This document shows positions 26,115 to 36,896 of a stretch of DNA of 64,000 bases, in pieces (the first letter of the stretch is position 1; each line of letters begins with the position of its first letter). The translations under genes and the position numbers were made by a program. Source of the DNA: Acetatifactor sp. Its GTDB lineage: Bacteria; Bacillota; Clostridia; Lachnospirales; Lachnospiraceae. The stretch is from NCBI GenBank assembly GCA_022511425.1, contig JAFLRO010000003.1, forward strand, positions 1 through 64,000, written 5' to 3'. Under the pieces are notes generated by a model. It saw only the letters and a list, made by a program, of their open reading frames with translations, had not been told where the DNA came from and did not search any database.

Positions 26115-26663
26115 TTGACGAATATAATTGTAGCACTGCCGAAGTTGGATGACGCCAAGGGCATCAAGAATGTGCTTGTGAGAAACGGCTTTCCTGTGGC
26201 AGGTGTCTGCACTGCGGGCGCACAGGCCATCAGTCATATGGACGGTTTGAACGACGGCATCGTGATTTGCAGTTACAAGCTGGCTGACATGGTATATTCG
26301 GAATTGCAGGAATGTCTCCCCCCGGGATTTGAGATGCTGTTAATAGCCTCGGATCATTTGCTCAGCCAATGTGAGGGTAGTGGTATTGTATGCCTTTCCA
26401 TGCCCTTGAAGGTCCACGACCTGATAAGTACGGTTGCGATGATGTCTGAGGGAATCGTCAGGAGACGGAGGAAGGCCCGGCTGAAACCGAAGGTCAGAAG
26501 TGCGGATGAGGAGGCTTCCATCAAAGAGGCAAAAGAGTTATTGATGGACAGGAACCATATGACGGAGGAAGAGGCGCACCGTTACCTGCAAAAGTGCAGC
26601 ATGGACAGCGGAACCAATCTGGTGGAGATGGCGCTTATGGTATTGTCAATGATGAAGGAATAG
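26115..26663 (+). CDS. ANTAR-domain response regulator
   Basis: 182 residues. The N-terminal part (1-115) has a receiver-like fold, but I do not see the usual phospho-acceptor Asp pocket clearly (VICSYK stands where a D-containing strand is expected). The C-terminal ANTAR domain (about 128-180: IKEAKELLMDRNHMTEEEAHRYLQK...LVEMALMVL) binds paired hexaloop RNA hairpins and prevents termination. The start is TTG after AGGAGGTGG. Lying 42 bases after glnA, it very probably acts on the glnA leader. Confidence 0.88.
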   Translation: MTNIIVALPKLDDAKGIKNVLVRNGFPVAGVCTAGAQAISHMDGLNDGIVICSYKLADMVYSELQECLPPGFEMLLIASDHLLSQCEGSGIVCLSMPLKVHDLISTVAMMSEGIVRRRRKARLKPKVRSADEEASIKEAKELLMDRNHMTEEEAHRYLQKCSMDSGTNLVEMALMVLSMMKE

Positions 26664-26696
26664 GCATCAACAGGAAGGAAAAAGGAGGTTGGCAGC

Positions 26697-27551
26697 ATGC
26701 ATTTTACAAAGATGGAGGGCTGCGGAAACGATTATATCTATGTAAACGGCTTCGAGGAAAAAATTCCTCAGGTGGAGAAACCTGGGCTGGTTCGCAGACT
26801 CAGCGACAGACATTTTGGCATCGGTGGGGACGGAGTGATCTTTATCAATCCTGCTGAGGAAGCAGATTTTGAGATGGAGATGTACAATGCGGACGGAACC
26901 CGGGCGGAAATGTGCGGAAACGGCATACGATGTGTGGGCAAGTTTGTATACGACAAGGGTCTGACAGACAAGGAACAGATTACTGTGGTCAGTGCAGGAA
27001 AGGTAAAAGTTCTGGATCTGACTGTGGAGAAGATGACCGGGCAGCAGGACAGAGGTGTTGTGACCAGAGTGCGTGTAAACATGGGCAGTCCTATTTTAGA
27101 GCCCGCCCTGATTCCGGTAGAAGCGGAGGGGAGTAGGGCAATCAACGAGCCCATCACTGTGGATGGCAGGGAATATCGCATGACCTGTGTGTCTATGGGG
27201 AACCCCCATGCCGTGATTTTTACTGAGGGTGTGGCTGATTTGGAATTGGAGCAGATTGGGCCACTGTTTGAAAACCATGAGCGTTTTCCTAAGCGCACCA
27301 ATACAGAGTTCGTGGAAATCCTTGACAGGCAGACTGTCTTTATGCGGGTCTGGGAGAGGGGAACCGGAGAGACGCTGGCCTGCGGGACCGGGTGCTGCGC
27401 TACTGCTGTTGCCTGCATCTTAAATGAATTGACGGATGATAAAGTAACAGTTAAGCTGTTAGGAGGGGAGTTGCTGATTGAGTGGGACAGGGAGAATAAT
27501 CTGATCTACATGACAGGTCCGGCAACGACGGTCTTTGAGGGAACCGCGTGA
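26697..27551 (+). CDS. dapF: Diaminopimelate epimerase
   Basis: 284 residues. The two catalytic cysteines are in CGNGIRC (about 73) and ACGTGCC (about 222). It converts LL- to meso-diaminopimelate for lysine and peptidoglycan. An AAAGGAGG site precedes the ATG. It stands directly before dapL, which makes its substrate. Confidence 0.96.
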   Translation: MHFTKMEGCGNDYIYVNGFEEKIPQVEKPGLVRRLSDRHFGIGGDGVIFINPAEEADFEMEMYNADGTRAEMCGNGIRCVGKFVYDKGLTDKEQITVVSAGKVKVLDLTVEKMTGQQDRGVVTRVRVNMGSPILEPALIPVEAEGSRAINEPITVDGREYRMTCVSMGNPHAVIFTEGVADLELEQIGPLFENHERFPKRTNTEFVEILDRQTVFMRVWERGTGETLACGTGCCATAVACILNELTDDKVTVKLLGGELLIEWDRENNLIYMTGPATTVFEGTA

Positions 27552-27591
27552 CGGTATGACGGGAAATTGTAAAGAAGAGGAGAGGAAAAAC

Positions 27592-28812
27592 ATGTTTAAG
27601 CTAAATGATAACTACCTAAAGCTTCCCGGAAGTTATCTGTTTTCTACCATCGGGAGGAAAGTGAATGCTTACAGTGCAGCAAATCCGGACAAGAAGATTA
27701 TACGCCTTGGAATCGGGGATGTGACCCAGCCCCTGGCGCCGGTTGTCATACAGGCGCTCCACCATGCTGTGGATGAAATGGGAAAAGCCGAGACCTTCCG
27801 CGGGTATTCACCGGATCTGGGCTATGAATTCTTAAGAAATGCCATTGCAGAGAATGATTACAGGGCAAGGGGCTGTAATATATCGGCTGATGAAATCTTT
27901 GTTTCCGACGGAGCAAAGAGCGATTCCGGCAATATCCAGGAGATTTTTAGCCTGGACAACAGAATTGCGGTGTGTGACCCTGTTTATCCGGTGTATGTGG
28001 ATTCCAATGTTATGGCGGGCCGGACCGGTAATTATGACGGGAACACGGAGATCTGGAGCAATGTGATCTATATGCCCTGTACTGCAGCGAACAATTTTGC
28101 ACCTGAGCTGCCCAAGGAAACCCCGGATTTGATCTATCTTTGTTTCCCCAATAATCCCACCGGCGCTACGGTGACAAAGGCTCAGCTTCAGGAATGGGTG
28201 GATTATGCCAACAAAGTGGGGGCAGTGATCATTTTCGATGCCGCTTATGAAGCATATATCTCTGAGGCAGATGTCCCCCACAGCATTTACGAATGTGAGG
28301 GTGCCAGAACATGTGCCATAGAACTGCATTCCTTCTCTAAGAATGCGGGATTTACCGGGGTACGCTTGGGATATACTGTGATTCCAAAGGATTTGAAATG
28401 CGGTGATGTGGCGCTGCACAGTCTGTGGGCAAGACGTCACGGCACCAAGTACAACGGAGCGCCCTATATTGTACAGCGTGCGGGAGAAGCCGTGTATTCC
28501 GAGGAGGGGAAAGCTCAGTTAAAGAAGCAGGTGGCATATTACATGAACAATGCCAGCTATATATACAACGGATTAAAGGAAGCGGGTTTCACTGTCTCCG
28601 GCGGTGTGAACGCACCCTATATCTGGCTTCAGACCCCCAAGGGCATGACCAGCTGGGAATTCTTTGACTACCTGTTAGAGAACGTAAATGTAGTGGGCAC
28701 CCCCGGCTCCGGCTTTGGCCCCAGCGGTGAAGGGTATTTTAGGCTGACCGCCTTCGGCAGTTACGAGAACACAGTGGAGGCCGTGGACAGGATCAAGACC
28801 TTGAAATTATAG
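27592..28812 (+). CDS. dapL: LL-diaminopimelate aminotransferase
   Basis: A 406-residue PLP enzyme with the DapL start region [29 protein letters not shown] and the lysine in [15 protein letters not shown]. It makes LL-diaminopimelate straight from tetrahydrodipicolinate, bypassing the succinyl or acetyl steps. The ATG at 27592 has AGAGGAG upstream and fits the family's length; the longer frame overlaps dapF. Confidence 0.95.
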   Translation: MFKLNDNYLKLPGSYLFSTIGRKVNAYSAANPDKKIIRLGIGDVTQPLAPVVIQALHHAVDEMGKAETFRGYSPDLGYEFLRNAIAENDYRARGCNISADEIFVSDGAKSDSGNIQEIFSLDNRIAVCDPVYPVYVDSNVMAGRTGNYDGNTEIWSNVIYMPCTAANNFAPELPKETPDLIYLCFPNNPTGATVTKAQLQEWVDYANKVGAVIIFDAAYEAYISEADVPHSIYECEGARTCAIELHSFSKNAGFTGVRLGYTVIPKDLKCGDVALHSLWARRHGTKYNGAPYIVQRAGEAVYSEEGKAQLKKQVAYYMNNASYIYNGLKEAGFTVSGGVNAPYIWLQTPKGMTSWEFFDYLLENVNVVGTPGSGFGPSGEGYFRLTAFGSYENTVEAVDRIKTLKL

Positions 28813-28855
28813 CATATAAGCCCATTGCGCTGGCAAAAGAAAGGCGGAAAATAAT

Positions 28856-30607
28856 ATGGATGTTAAGAACTGTTACAGAGACCTGACGATCAAAGACATC
28901 GGCGAACAGCATATTGGAGAGACCCTCCGTGTGGCGGGATGGGTGGAGAATATCCGTGACCACGGTGGCGTTTCCTTCATTGACTTGCGGGATATGTATG
29001 GCGTGCTGCAGGTGGTGCTGCGCGACACGGATCTTTTGAAGGGGCTGACCAGAGAGACCTGTGTCAGCATTCAGGGGCCTGTGGAGAAGCGTGATGAGGA
29101 CACCTACAACCCCAGGCTGCTCACGGGAACCATAGAATTGGAAGCAAAGGAAATTACTGTGCTGGGCAAGGTGTATAAACAGCTTCCCTTCGAGGTGATG
29201 ACATCAAAGGAAACGAGAGAAGAGGTGCGGCTGATTTACCGCTATCTGGACATGAGGAACGCCAAAGTGCGTGACAACATTCTCTTCCGTTCCCAGGTTA
29301 TTGCCTTCCTGCGCCAGAAGATGACGGAGATGGGATTTGTGGAGATCCAGACCCCCATCCTCTGTGCATCCTCCCCCGAGGGAGCCAGGGACTATATTGT
29401 TCCCTCCAGACGTTTTAAAGGAAAATTTTACGCCCTGCCCCAGGCGCCCCAGCAGTATAAACAGCTGCTGATGGCATCAGGTATCGACAGATACTTCCAG
29501 ATCGCGCCCTGCTTTCGGGACGAGGATGCCCGGGCGGACCGTTCTCCCGGCGAATTTTACCAGCTGGATTTTGAGATGAGCTTTGCCACTCAGGAGGATG
29601 TGTTCAAAGTGGGAGAAGAAGTACTCTCTGCCACTTTTGAAAAATTCGCACCCGAGGGAAGTGTTGTAACTCCGGCTCCCTATCCAATTATCAGTTATAA
29701 ACAGGCGATGCTGGAGTTTGGCACCGACAAGCCGGATCTGAGAAATCCCTTACGCATTATAGACCTGACAGACTTTTTCCAGAAATGTACCTTTAAGCCA
29801 TTCCTGAACCGCACTGTCCGCGCCATTAAAGTCCATGCGGACATGAGCAAAGGTTTTCATGAAAAGCTTTTGCAGTTTGCCACATCCATGGGTATGGGCG
29901 GACTGGGCTATCTGGAGGTGGCTGAGGATCTGTCCTATAAAGGTCCCATTGACAAATTTATCCCGGATGAGCTTAAGAGCGTAATGAGGAAAGAGGCAGG
30001 ACTGGAGGTAGGAGATACCATTTTCTTCATTGCCGACAAGGAAGACAGAGCTAATTTTTATGCGGGCAGGCTTCGCACAGAGCTGGGAGAGAAGCTGGAT
30101 CTCATCGAAAAGAACGCTTTCCGCTTCTGCTATGTGAACGACTTCCCCATGTATGAGATGGACCCGGATACAAAACAGCCGGCCTTCACCCACAACCCCT
30201 TCTCCATGCCCCAGGGTGGTCTGGAAGCATTGGAGACAAAGGATCCGCTGGACATTCTGGCTTATCAATATGACATCGTATGCAACGGCGTGGAACTATC
30301 CTCCGGTGCCGTGAGAAACCACGACATGAACATCATGGTAAAAGCCTTTGCCATAGCGGGCTACGACGAAGCAACCCTAAAGTCCAAATTCGGAGCCCTT
30401 TATCAGGCGTTCCAATTCGGCGCGCCCCCTCACGCAGGCATGGCGCCCGGCGTGGACCGCATGCTGATGCTCCTTCGCGGAGAAGACAATATCCGAGAAG
30501 TCATCGCCTTCCCCATGAGCGGCTCCGGGCAAGATCTCATGTGCAACGCCCCCAGCGAAGTGACAGAGCAACAGCTCCGCGAAGTCCACATCAAAGTCCG
30601 AGACTAA
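28856..30607 (+). CDS. aspS: Aspartyl-tRNA synthetase
   Basis: 583 residues, bacterial type: N-terminal OB-fold anticodon domain (about 1-110), class II catalytic domain with motif 2 [15 protein letters not shown] and motif 3 [12 protein letters not shown], and the GAD insertion between (about 290-420). It is followed by gatCAB, so it may be non-discriminating and also charge tRNA-Asn with aspartate for amidation. I see no asnS in the window. The last 320 or so bases have codon use that differs from the rest of the gene. Confidence 0.96.
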   Translation: MDVKNCYRDLTIKDIGEQHIGETLRVAGWVENIRDHGGVSFIDLRDMYGVLQVVLRDTDLLKGLTRETCVSIQGPVEKRDEDTYNPRLLTGTIELEAKEITVLGKVYKQLPFEVMTSKETREEVRLIYRYLDMRNAKVRDNILFRSQVIAFLRQKMTEMGFVEIQTPILCASSPEGARDYIVPSRRFKGKFYALPQAPQQYKQLLMASGIDRYFQIAPCFRDEDARADRSPGEFYQLDFEMSFATQEDVFKVGEEVLSATFEKFAPEGSVVTPAPYPIISYKQAMLEFGTDKPDLRNPLRIIDLTDFFQKCTFKPFLNRTVRAIKVHADMSKGFHEKLLQFATSMGMGGLGYLEVAEDLSYKGPIDKFIPDELKSVMRKEAGLEVGDTIFFIADKEDRANFYAGRLRTELGEKLDLIEKNAFRFCYVNDFPMYEMDPDTKQPAFTHNPFSMPQGGLEALETKDPLDILAYQYDIVCNGVELSSGAVRNHDMNIMVKAFAIAGYDEATLKSKFGALYQAFQFGAPPHAGMAPGVDRMLMLLRGEDNIREVIAFPMSGSGQDLMCNAPSEVTEQQLREVHIKVRD

Positions 30608-30626
30608 TAGAAAGGAACCCCACCGC

Positions 30627-30920
30627 ATGCCAAACATCATCACCGACGAAACCATAGAATACGTAGGCATCCTAGCCAAACTGGAACTCTCCGATGAAGA
30701 GCGCGAACAGGCCAAGAAAGACATGGGCAGAATGCTGGATTACATCGACAAACTGAACGAACTTGACACTTCAGGCATAGAACCCATGTCCCACGTATTC
30801 CCGGTGCAGAACGTATTCCGTGAGGACGTTATAACAAACGGCGACGGAAGCGAAGAGACCCTGAAAAATGCTCCGGAAGAAAAGAACACCATGTTCGTGG
30901 TGCCCAAAACTTTTGACTGA
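30627..30920 (+). CDS. gatC: Asp/Glu-tRNA amidotransferase subunit C
   Basis: 97 residues, normal for GatC: helical [14 protein letters not shown] start, [15 protein letters not shown] in the middle and the typical [16 protein letters not shown] end that wraps GatA and GatB. It stabilises the amidotransferase. It begins 19 bases after aspS with an AAAGGA site, and ends 16 bases before gatA. Codon use (many GAA, CTC, ATC, CGA) is unlike its neighbours. Confidence 0.95.
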   Translation: MPNIITDETIEYVGILAKLELSDEEREQAKKDMGRMLDYIDKLNELDTSGIEPMSHVFPVQNVFREDVITNGDGSEETLKNAPEEKNTMFVVPKTFD

Positions 30921-30936
30921 GAGAAACGAGGTAGCT

Positions 30937-32394
30937 ATGGAACTTTTATCCCTATCGGCTGCAGCACTTGGAACAGCCATCAAAGAAGGAAAGACCACGG
31001 CCGTGGAGGCCATGCAGGCCGTTCTGGACAAGATAGACCGGACAGAAGAACTGTACAACTGTTATGTGACAATCGATAAAGAAGGCGCATTGCGCAGAGC
31101 GAAAGAGGTGCAGAAAAAGATTGAGACAGGAGAGCTGACCGGCCCTCTGGCAGGCGTGCCCGTGGCCATCAAAGATAATCTGTGTACCAAGGGAATCCTG
31201 ACCACTTGTGCCTCCAGAATTCTGGGTAACTTTAACCCGACCTTCTCTGCAGAAGCCGTGCTGAACCTGGAAAAAGCCGGTGCAGTGTTAATCGGCAAGA
31301 CCAACATGGATGAATTTGCCATGGGATCCACTACAGAGACCTCCGCTTACGGTGCGACTAAGAACCCCTGGAACCCGGAGCATGTGCCCGGCGGATCCTC
31401 CGGCGGTTCCGCGGCAGCTGTGGCGGCTCAGGAGTGTTTCTTTGCGCTGGGATCTGACACAGGCGGTTCCATCCGACAGCCCGCCTCCTTCTGCGGGGTA
31501 GTGGGTATGAAGCCCACCTACGGAACGGTATCCCGGTACGGACTGGTGGCATACGGATCGTCCCTGGATCAGATCGGGCCTCTGTGCAAGACTGTGGAGG
31601 ACTGCGCCGTGATTCTGGAGACGATCGCCTCACATGACCAAAAGGATTCCACCTCTATCGAGCGACAGGATACAGATTTTACTTCTGCACTGGTAAAGGA
31701 TGTTCACGGAATTCGTATCGGAATCCCCAGAGACTACTTCGGCGAGGGCCTGGACCCGGAGGTAAAAGAAGCAGTACTTCGAGCGGCGGAGCTATTGAAG
31801 GCAAACGGTGCGCTTGTGGAAGAATTTGATTTAAGCCTGGTGGATTATGCCATTCCCACCTACTATACCATCGCTGCCGCGGAAGCCAGCTCGAACCTGG
31901 AGCGTTTCGACGGTATCAAATACGGCTGCCGCGCCGAAGCAGAAGGTCTGCATCAGATGTACAAAAAGACTCGTTCCCAGGGCTTTGGACCTGAGGTAAA
32001 ACGCAGAATCATGCTGGGCAGTTTTGTATTAAGTTCCGGCTACTATGATGCATATTATCTGAAGGCTTTGCGGGTGAAGGCAATGATCAAAAAGGCCTTT
32101 GACGATGCCTTTACAAAATATGACTGTATCCTGGGTCCTGCTGCACCCACCACGGCTCCCAAGCTGGGTGAGAGCCTGTCCGATCCCCTAAAAATGTATC
32201 TGGGAGATATTTACACCATCTCTGTGAACCTGGCAGGACTTCCGGGTATCTGCGTGCCCTGCGGAACGGACAGTAAGAGCCTGCCTATAGGTCTGCAGCT
32301 GATCGGCGATTGTTTCCAGGAGAAGAAGTTGATTCAGACTGCCTATACCTATGAACAGTTGAAAACGGAGGAAGGAGGGAAGGAAAATGGCTAA
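30937..32394 (+). CDS. gatA: Asp/Glu-tRNA amidotransferase subunit A
   Basis: A 485-residue amidase-signature protein. The catalytic triad is Lys in VAIKDN, the first Ser in GSDTGGSIRQPA and the second in that segment; GGSSGGSAAAVAA is the glycine/serine signature. It releases ammonia from glutamine for transfer to aspartyl- or glutamyl-tRNA. Start ATG 30937 after ACGAGG; an upstream in-frame ATG lies inside gatC. Confidence 0.96.
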   Translation: MELLSLSAAALGTAIKEGKTTAVEAMQAVLDKIDRTEELYNCYVTIDKEGALRRAKEVQKKIETGELTGPLAGVPVAIKDNLCTKGILTTCASRILGNFNPTFSAEAVLNLEKAGAVLIGKTNMDEFAMGSTTETSAYGATKNPWNPEHVPGGSSGGSAAAVAAQECFFALGSDTGGSIRQPASFCGVVGMKPTYGTVSRYGLVAYGSSLDQIGPLCKTVEDCAVILETIASHDQKDSTSIERQDTDFTSALVKDVHGIRIGIPRDYFGEGLDPEVKEAVLRAAELLKANGALVEEFDLSLVDYAIPTYYTIAAAEASSNLERFDGIKYGCRAEAEGLHQMYKKTRSQGFGPEVKRRIMLGSFVLSSGYYDAYYLKALRVKAMIKKAFDDAFTKYDCILGPAAPTTAPKLGESLSDPLKMYLGDIYTISVNLAGLPGICVPCGTDSKSLPIGLQLIGDCFQEKKLIQTAYTYEQLKTEEGGKENG

Positions 32395-33817
32395 AGAATA
32401 CGAGACAGTCATTGGCCTGGAGGTACATGTGGAGCTGGCCACCAAAACCAAGATCTTCTGTGGATGCTCCACGGCCTTCGGCGGAAGCCCTAATTCCCAT
32501 ACCTGCCCGGTGTGCACCGGCATGCCCGGTTCCCTCCCTGTGCTGAATAAGAAGGTACTGGAATACGCGGTGGCAGTGGGACTCGCAGCTAATTGCCAGA
32601 TTACCCGTTACTGCAAATTTGACCGAAAAAATTACTTTTATCCCGACAATCCACAAAATTATCAGATATCCCAACTTTATCTGCCCATCTGCCGGAATGG
32701 CTGGGTGGAGATAGACACACCGGAAGGATCTAAAAAAATCGGCATCCACGAGATTCATATGGAGGAGGATGCAGGTAAGCTGGTCCACGACGAGTGGGAG
32801 GACTGTACGCTGGTTGACTACAACCGCTCCGGCGTTCCGCTGATTGAGATTGTGTCGGAGCCGGATATGCGAAACGCTGAAGAGGTCATCGCCTATTTGG
32901 AGAAACTTAGGCTGATCATTCAGTATCTGGGAGCCAGCGATTGTAAGCTTCAAGAGGGCTCCATGCGTGCCGATGTGAATCTCTCTGTCCGTGAGAAGGG
33001 CACAGAGGAGTTTGGCACCCGCACTGAGATGAAAAACCTGAATTCCTTCCGGGCCATCTCCCGTGCCATCGAGGGGGAGAAGAACCGCCAGATTGACCTG
33101 TTGGAAGCGGGAGAGCATGTCACCCAGGAGACCAGAAGGTGGGATGATACGAAGGAGACTTCCTATGCCATGCGTTCCAAAGAGGATGCGCAGGATTACC
33201 GCTATTTCCCGGATCCCGATCTGACTCCCGTCAGTATCAGCGACGAATTTCTGGAGGAGATCCGTAAAAGGCAGCCGGAGTTCCGCACGGAGAAGATGAA
33301 GCGCTACAAGGAGGAATTCGATATTCCGGAATATGATATTGAGATCATCACCGGATCTAAGCATATGGCGGACATTTTTGAGGCAACCGTAGCCTTGGGA
33401 AGTCAGCCCAAGAAAGTGTCCAACTGGCTTATGGTGGAGACATTGCGTCTTTTAAAGGAAAAAGAAATGGATCCCGAGGACATCCACTTTTCGCCGGAGA
33501 ATCTTGCAAAGCTCATTAACCTCACGGAAAGTAAAGCTATCAATTCCACGGTGGCGAAAGAAGTCTTTGAAGTTATGTTTGAGGAGGATGTGAATCCGGA
33601 AAAATACGTGGAGGAGAAGGGACTTAAGATGGTAAACGACGAGGGCGCTCTGCGAAAGACCGTGGAAGAGGTCATCGCCGCTAATCCCCAGTCCGTCCAG
33701 GACTACAAAAACGGCAAGGAGAAAGCCATTGGTTTCCTGGTTGGACAGACTATGAAAGCTATGAAGGGAAAAGCAGATCCGGGCAGTGTGAATAAGTTGC
33801 TGAAGGAACTGCTTTGA
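32387..33817 (+). CDS. gatB: Asp/Glu-tRNA amidotransferase subunit B
   Basis: 476 residues with YETVIGLEVHVEL start, the Cys-rich zinc-binding region (CGCS...CPVC) and the YqeY-like helical tail. It binds misacylated tRNA, phosphorylates the side chain and adds ammonia. It overlaps gatA by 8 bases. Because a glnS gene is present at 45.6 kb, the main job of this complex here is probably Asn-tRNA formation. Confidence 0.96.
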   Translation: MAKEYETVIGLEVHVELATKTKIFCGCSTAFGGSPNSHTCPVCTGMPGSLPVLNKKVLEYAVAVGLAANCQITRYCKFDRKNYFYPDNPQNYQISQLYLPICRNGWVEIDTPEGSKKIGIHEIHMEEDAGKLVHDEWEDCTLVDYNRSGVPLIEIVSEPDMRNAEEVIAYLEKLRLIIQYLGASDCKLQEGSMRADVNLSVREKGTEEFGTRTEMKNLNSFRAISRAIEGEKNRQIDLLEAGEHVTQETRRWDDTKETSYAMRSKEDAQDYRYFPDPDLTPVSISDEFLEEIRKRQPEFRTEKMKRYKEEFDIPEYDIEIITGSKHMADIFEATVALGSQPKKVSNWLMVETLRLLKEKEMDPEDIHFSPENLAKLINLTESKAINSTVAKEVFEVMFEEDVNPEKYVEEKGLKMVNDEGALRKTVEEVIAANPQSVQDYKNGKEKAIGFLVGQTMKAMKGKADPGSVNKLLKELL

Positions 33818-33842
33818 AACTGTTTTATGTTGAGCGTCCGCC

Positions 33843-34586
33843 CTATTGAAATATATAGTCAATGAACTTTAGCGCTATATCGGTTCTGGAGGTATTCACA
33901 TATACCCCCAGAACCATTTCTTCACTTATGAAATTGAAATTTTCTTTCAATGCAGCACAGTTATCCAGATATATTCCCACAGGGACGGGATTTTGCATTG
34001 CATCGGGATCTTTGGGATCAGGATAGGGCAGTTCGTAGGTCTGTCCACCTTTATTTGCCTCGGCTACGGCATCTACCACTGTCTGATCCACATAGTAGAA
34101 ATAAGGCTGGCAAAGGGCTATCTGTTCGGGAGTCAGGATATCCCGGAGATCATGAAAATTCTTACCATTTGCATAGCGCTCAATGAATTCAGAGCCTGCG
34201 ATCATTATATCTGCATCGCCCGCCATAGTATAGGTCGTGATTTTCTGAAGGGTGGCTGCCGTTTCCATACCTGTCATATCAGCATTTATGAACATGTCGG
34301 TGTCGAAGACCACCTCATACTTGTCTGTGTCAATCCCTGCGTATTCTGCAAAGTTCTGCACATAAGTCTCTGCCCAAGGAAATGACGATGTGTTCAGCAG
34401 GCATACATAAAAGCCCCAATCCTTATGGTTTATGAAGCTTGACACCAGGGAAATGACCACTGCAACCAAGGCTATCACTGCCAAAGTATGCCACTTATAA
34501 TAATCAAAAAAATAGGAGAGTTTGTCCTTCAGACTTTTATTTTTCAGCGCCTGCCGTTCCTCTCTGAATTCATCCATCACCGGCAT
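33843..34586 (-). CDS. Membrane-anchored protein with solute-binding-like outer domain
   Basis: 247 residues: basic cytoplasmic N-terminus, one membrane helix (about 33-52), then an outer domain (WGFYVCLLNTS..., DADIMIAGSEFIERYANG) whose alternating strand-helix order is like periplasmic substrate-binding proteins. I do not recognise a named family. I chose the ATG at 34586 for its AAAGGTGGT site. It is convergent with gatB, 25 bases apart, and divergent from the next gene across a palindromic promoter. Confidence 0.55.
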   Translation of the reverse strand: MPVMDEFREERQALKNKSLKDKLSYFFDYYKWHTLAVIALVAVVISLVSSFINHKDWGFYVCLLNTSSFPWAETYVQNFAEYAGIDTDKYEVVFDTDMFINADMTGMETAATLQKITTYTMAGDADIMIAGSEFIERYANGKNFHDLRDILTPEQIALCQPYFYYVDQTVVDAVAEANKGGQTYELPYPDPKDPDAMQNPVPVGIYLDNCAALKENFNFISEEMVLGVYVNTSRTDIALKFIDYIFQ

Positions 34587-34689
34587 GATCGTAACCACCT
34601 TTCTTCAAATTACATCATACAGACTTATAAAATCATTGTCAATGAATCCCCAATTATTAGATTCTAAAAAAAGGATAAAAACTTCAGCT

Positions 34690-34720
34690 TTTGGGAAAGT
34701 TACCTTGCAACTTTCCCAAA
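34690..34720 (+). promoter_or_regulatory. 12-bp palindrome overlapping a promoter
   Basis: TTTGGGAAAGTT (34690-34701) and its perfect complement (34709-34720) flank a 7-base loop. The right arm covers the -35 of a promoter TTGCAA (34705-34710), 17-base spacer, TATCAT (34728-34733). This looks like an operator; a hairpin role in RNA from the opposite strand is less likely since the minus-strand gene starts beyond it. Confidence 0.6.
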
Positions 34721-34784
34721 GTTGTTATATCATTAATACAGAATGTAACCATGAGAGCGTAGAACGCTGTAAACGGAGGAAATA

Positions 34785-35282
34785 ATGAGCGATGCATATG
34801 TAGAATGCCTTGTGAAGGCAAAGTCTTCTGTAATGGCTGTCTTTTGTAAGTTTTTATTGCTGGCGATAGCCGTGATCAGCTTTTTTGGTATACTGATAGG
34901 CATTTCACTGGCGATTATCCCATGCCTTCTGGCTTCTGTGGGTGCTTATTTTGTAAATATGTACGCGGACCTGGAATATGAGTACCTGTACCTTGATAAG
35001 GAACTGGTGGTGGACAAGATAATGGCAAAGTCCAAGAGAAAGCGCATGGCTACCTACACCTTGGACAGAATGGAAATCCTTGCTCCCATTAAAAGCTACC
35101 ACTTGGACAATTACAAGAATCGCAATGTGAAGGAGAAAGATTACAGCATTGGCCAAGTGCTGCAGCCGGACCTTCGCTACGCCATGTATTACGAGGGCGG
35201 CGAGAAAATAATTCTCAGCCCATCGCCTGAGATGATCAAAATCATGAAAAGTGCAGCGCCCAGAAAGGTTTTTTCAGATTGA
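34785..35282 (+). CDS. Conserved two-helix membrane protein (DUF6106-like)
   Basis: 165 residues: two close membrane helices (about 18-40 and 43-62) and a cytoplasmic domain (LEYEYLYLDKELVVDKIMAKSKRKRMATYTLDRMEILAP). It resembles an uncharacterised clostridial family I remember as DUF6106. The layout recalls bacterial PH-like membrane proteins. Start has CGGAGGA upstream. Function unknown; its promoter carries an operator-like palindrome. Confidence 0.6.
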   Translation: MSDAYVECLVKAKSSVMAVFCKFLLLAIAVISFFGILIGISLAIIPCLLASVGAYFVNMYADLEYEYLYLDKELVVDKIMAKSKRKRMATYTLDRMEILAPIKSYHLDNYKNRNVKEKDYSIGQVLQPDLRYAMYYEGGEKIILSPSPEMIKIMKSAAPRKVFSD

Positions 35283-35304
35283 CCTTTTGGATGGGAAAAA
35301 TATG

Positions 35305-36874
<1,570 letters not shown>

Positions 36875-36896
36875 AATGTAAGGTGGTGGCTTTATC

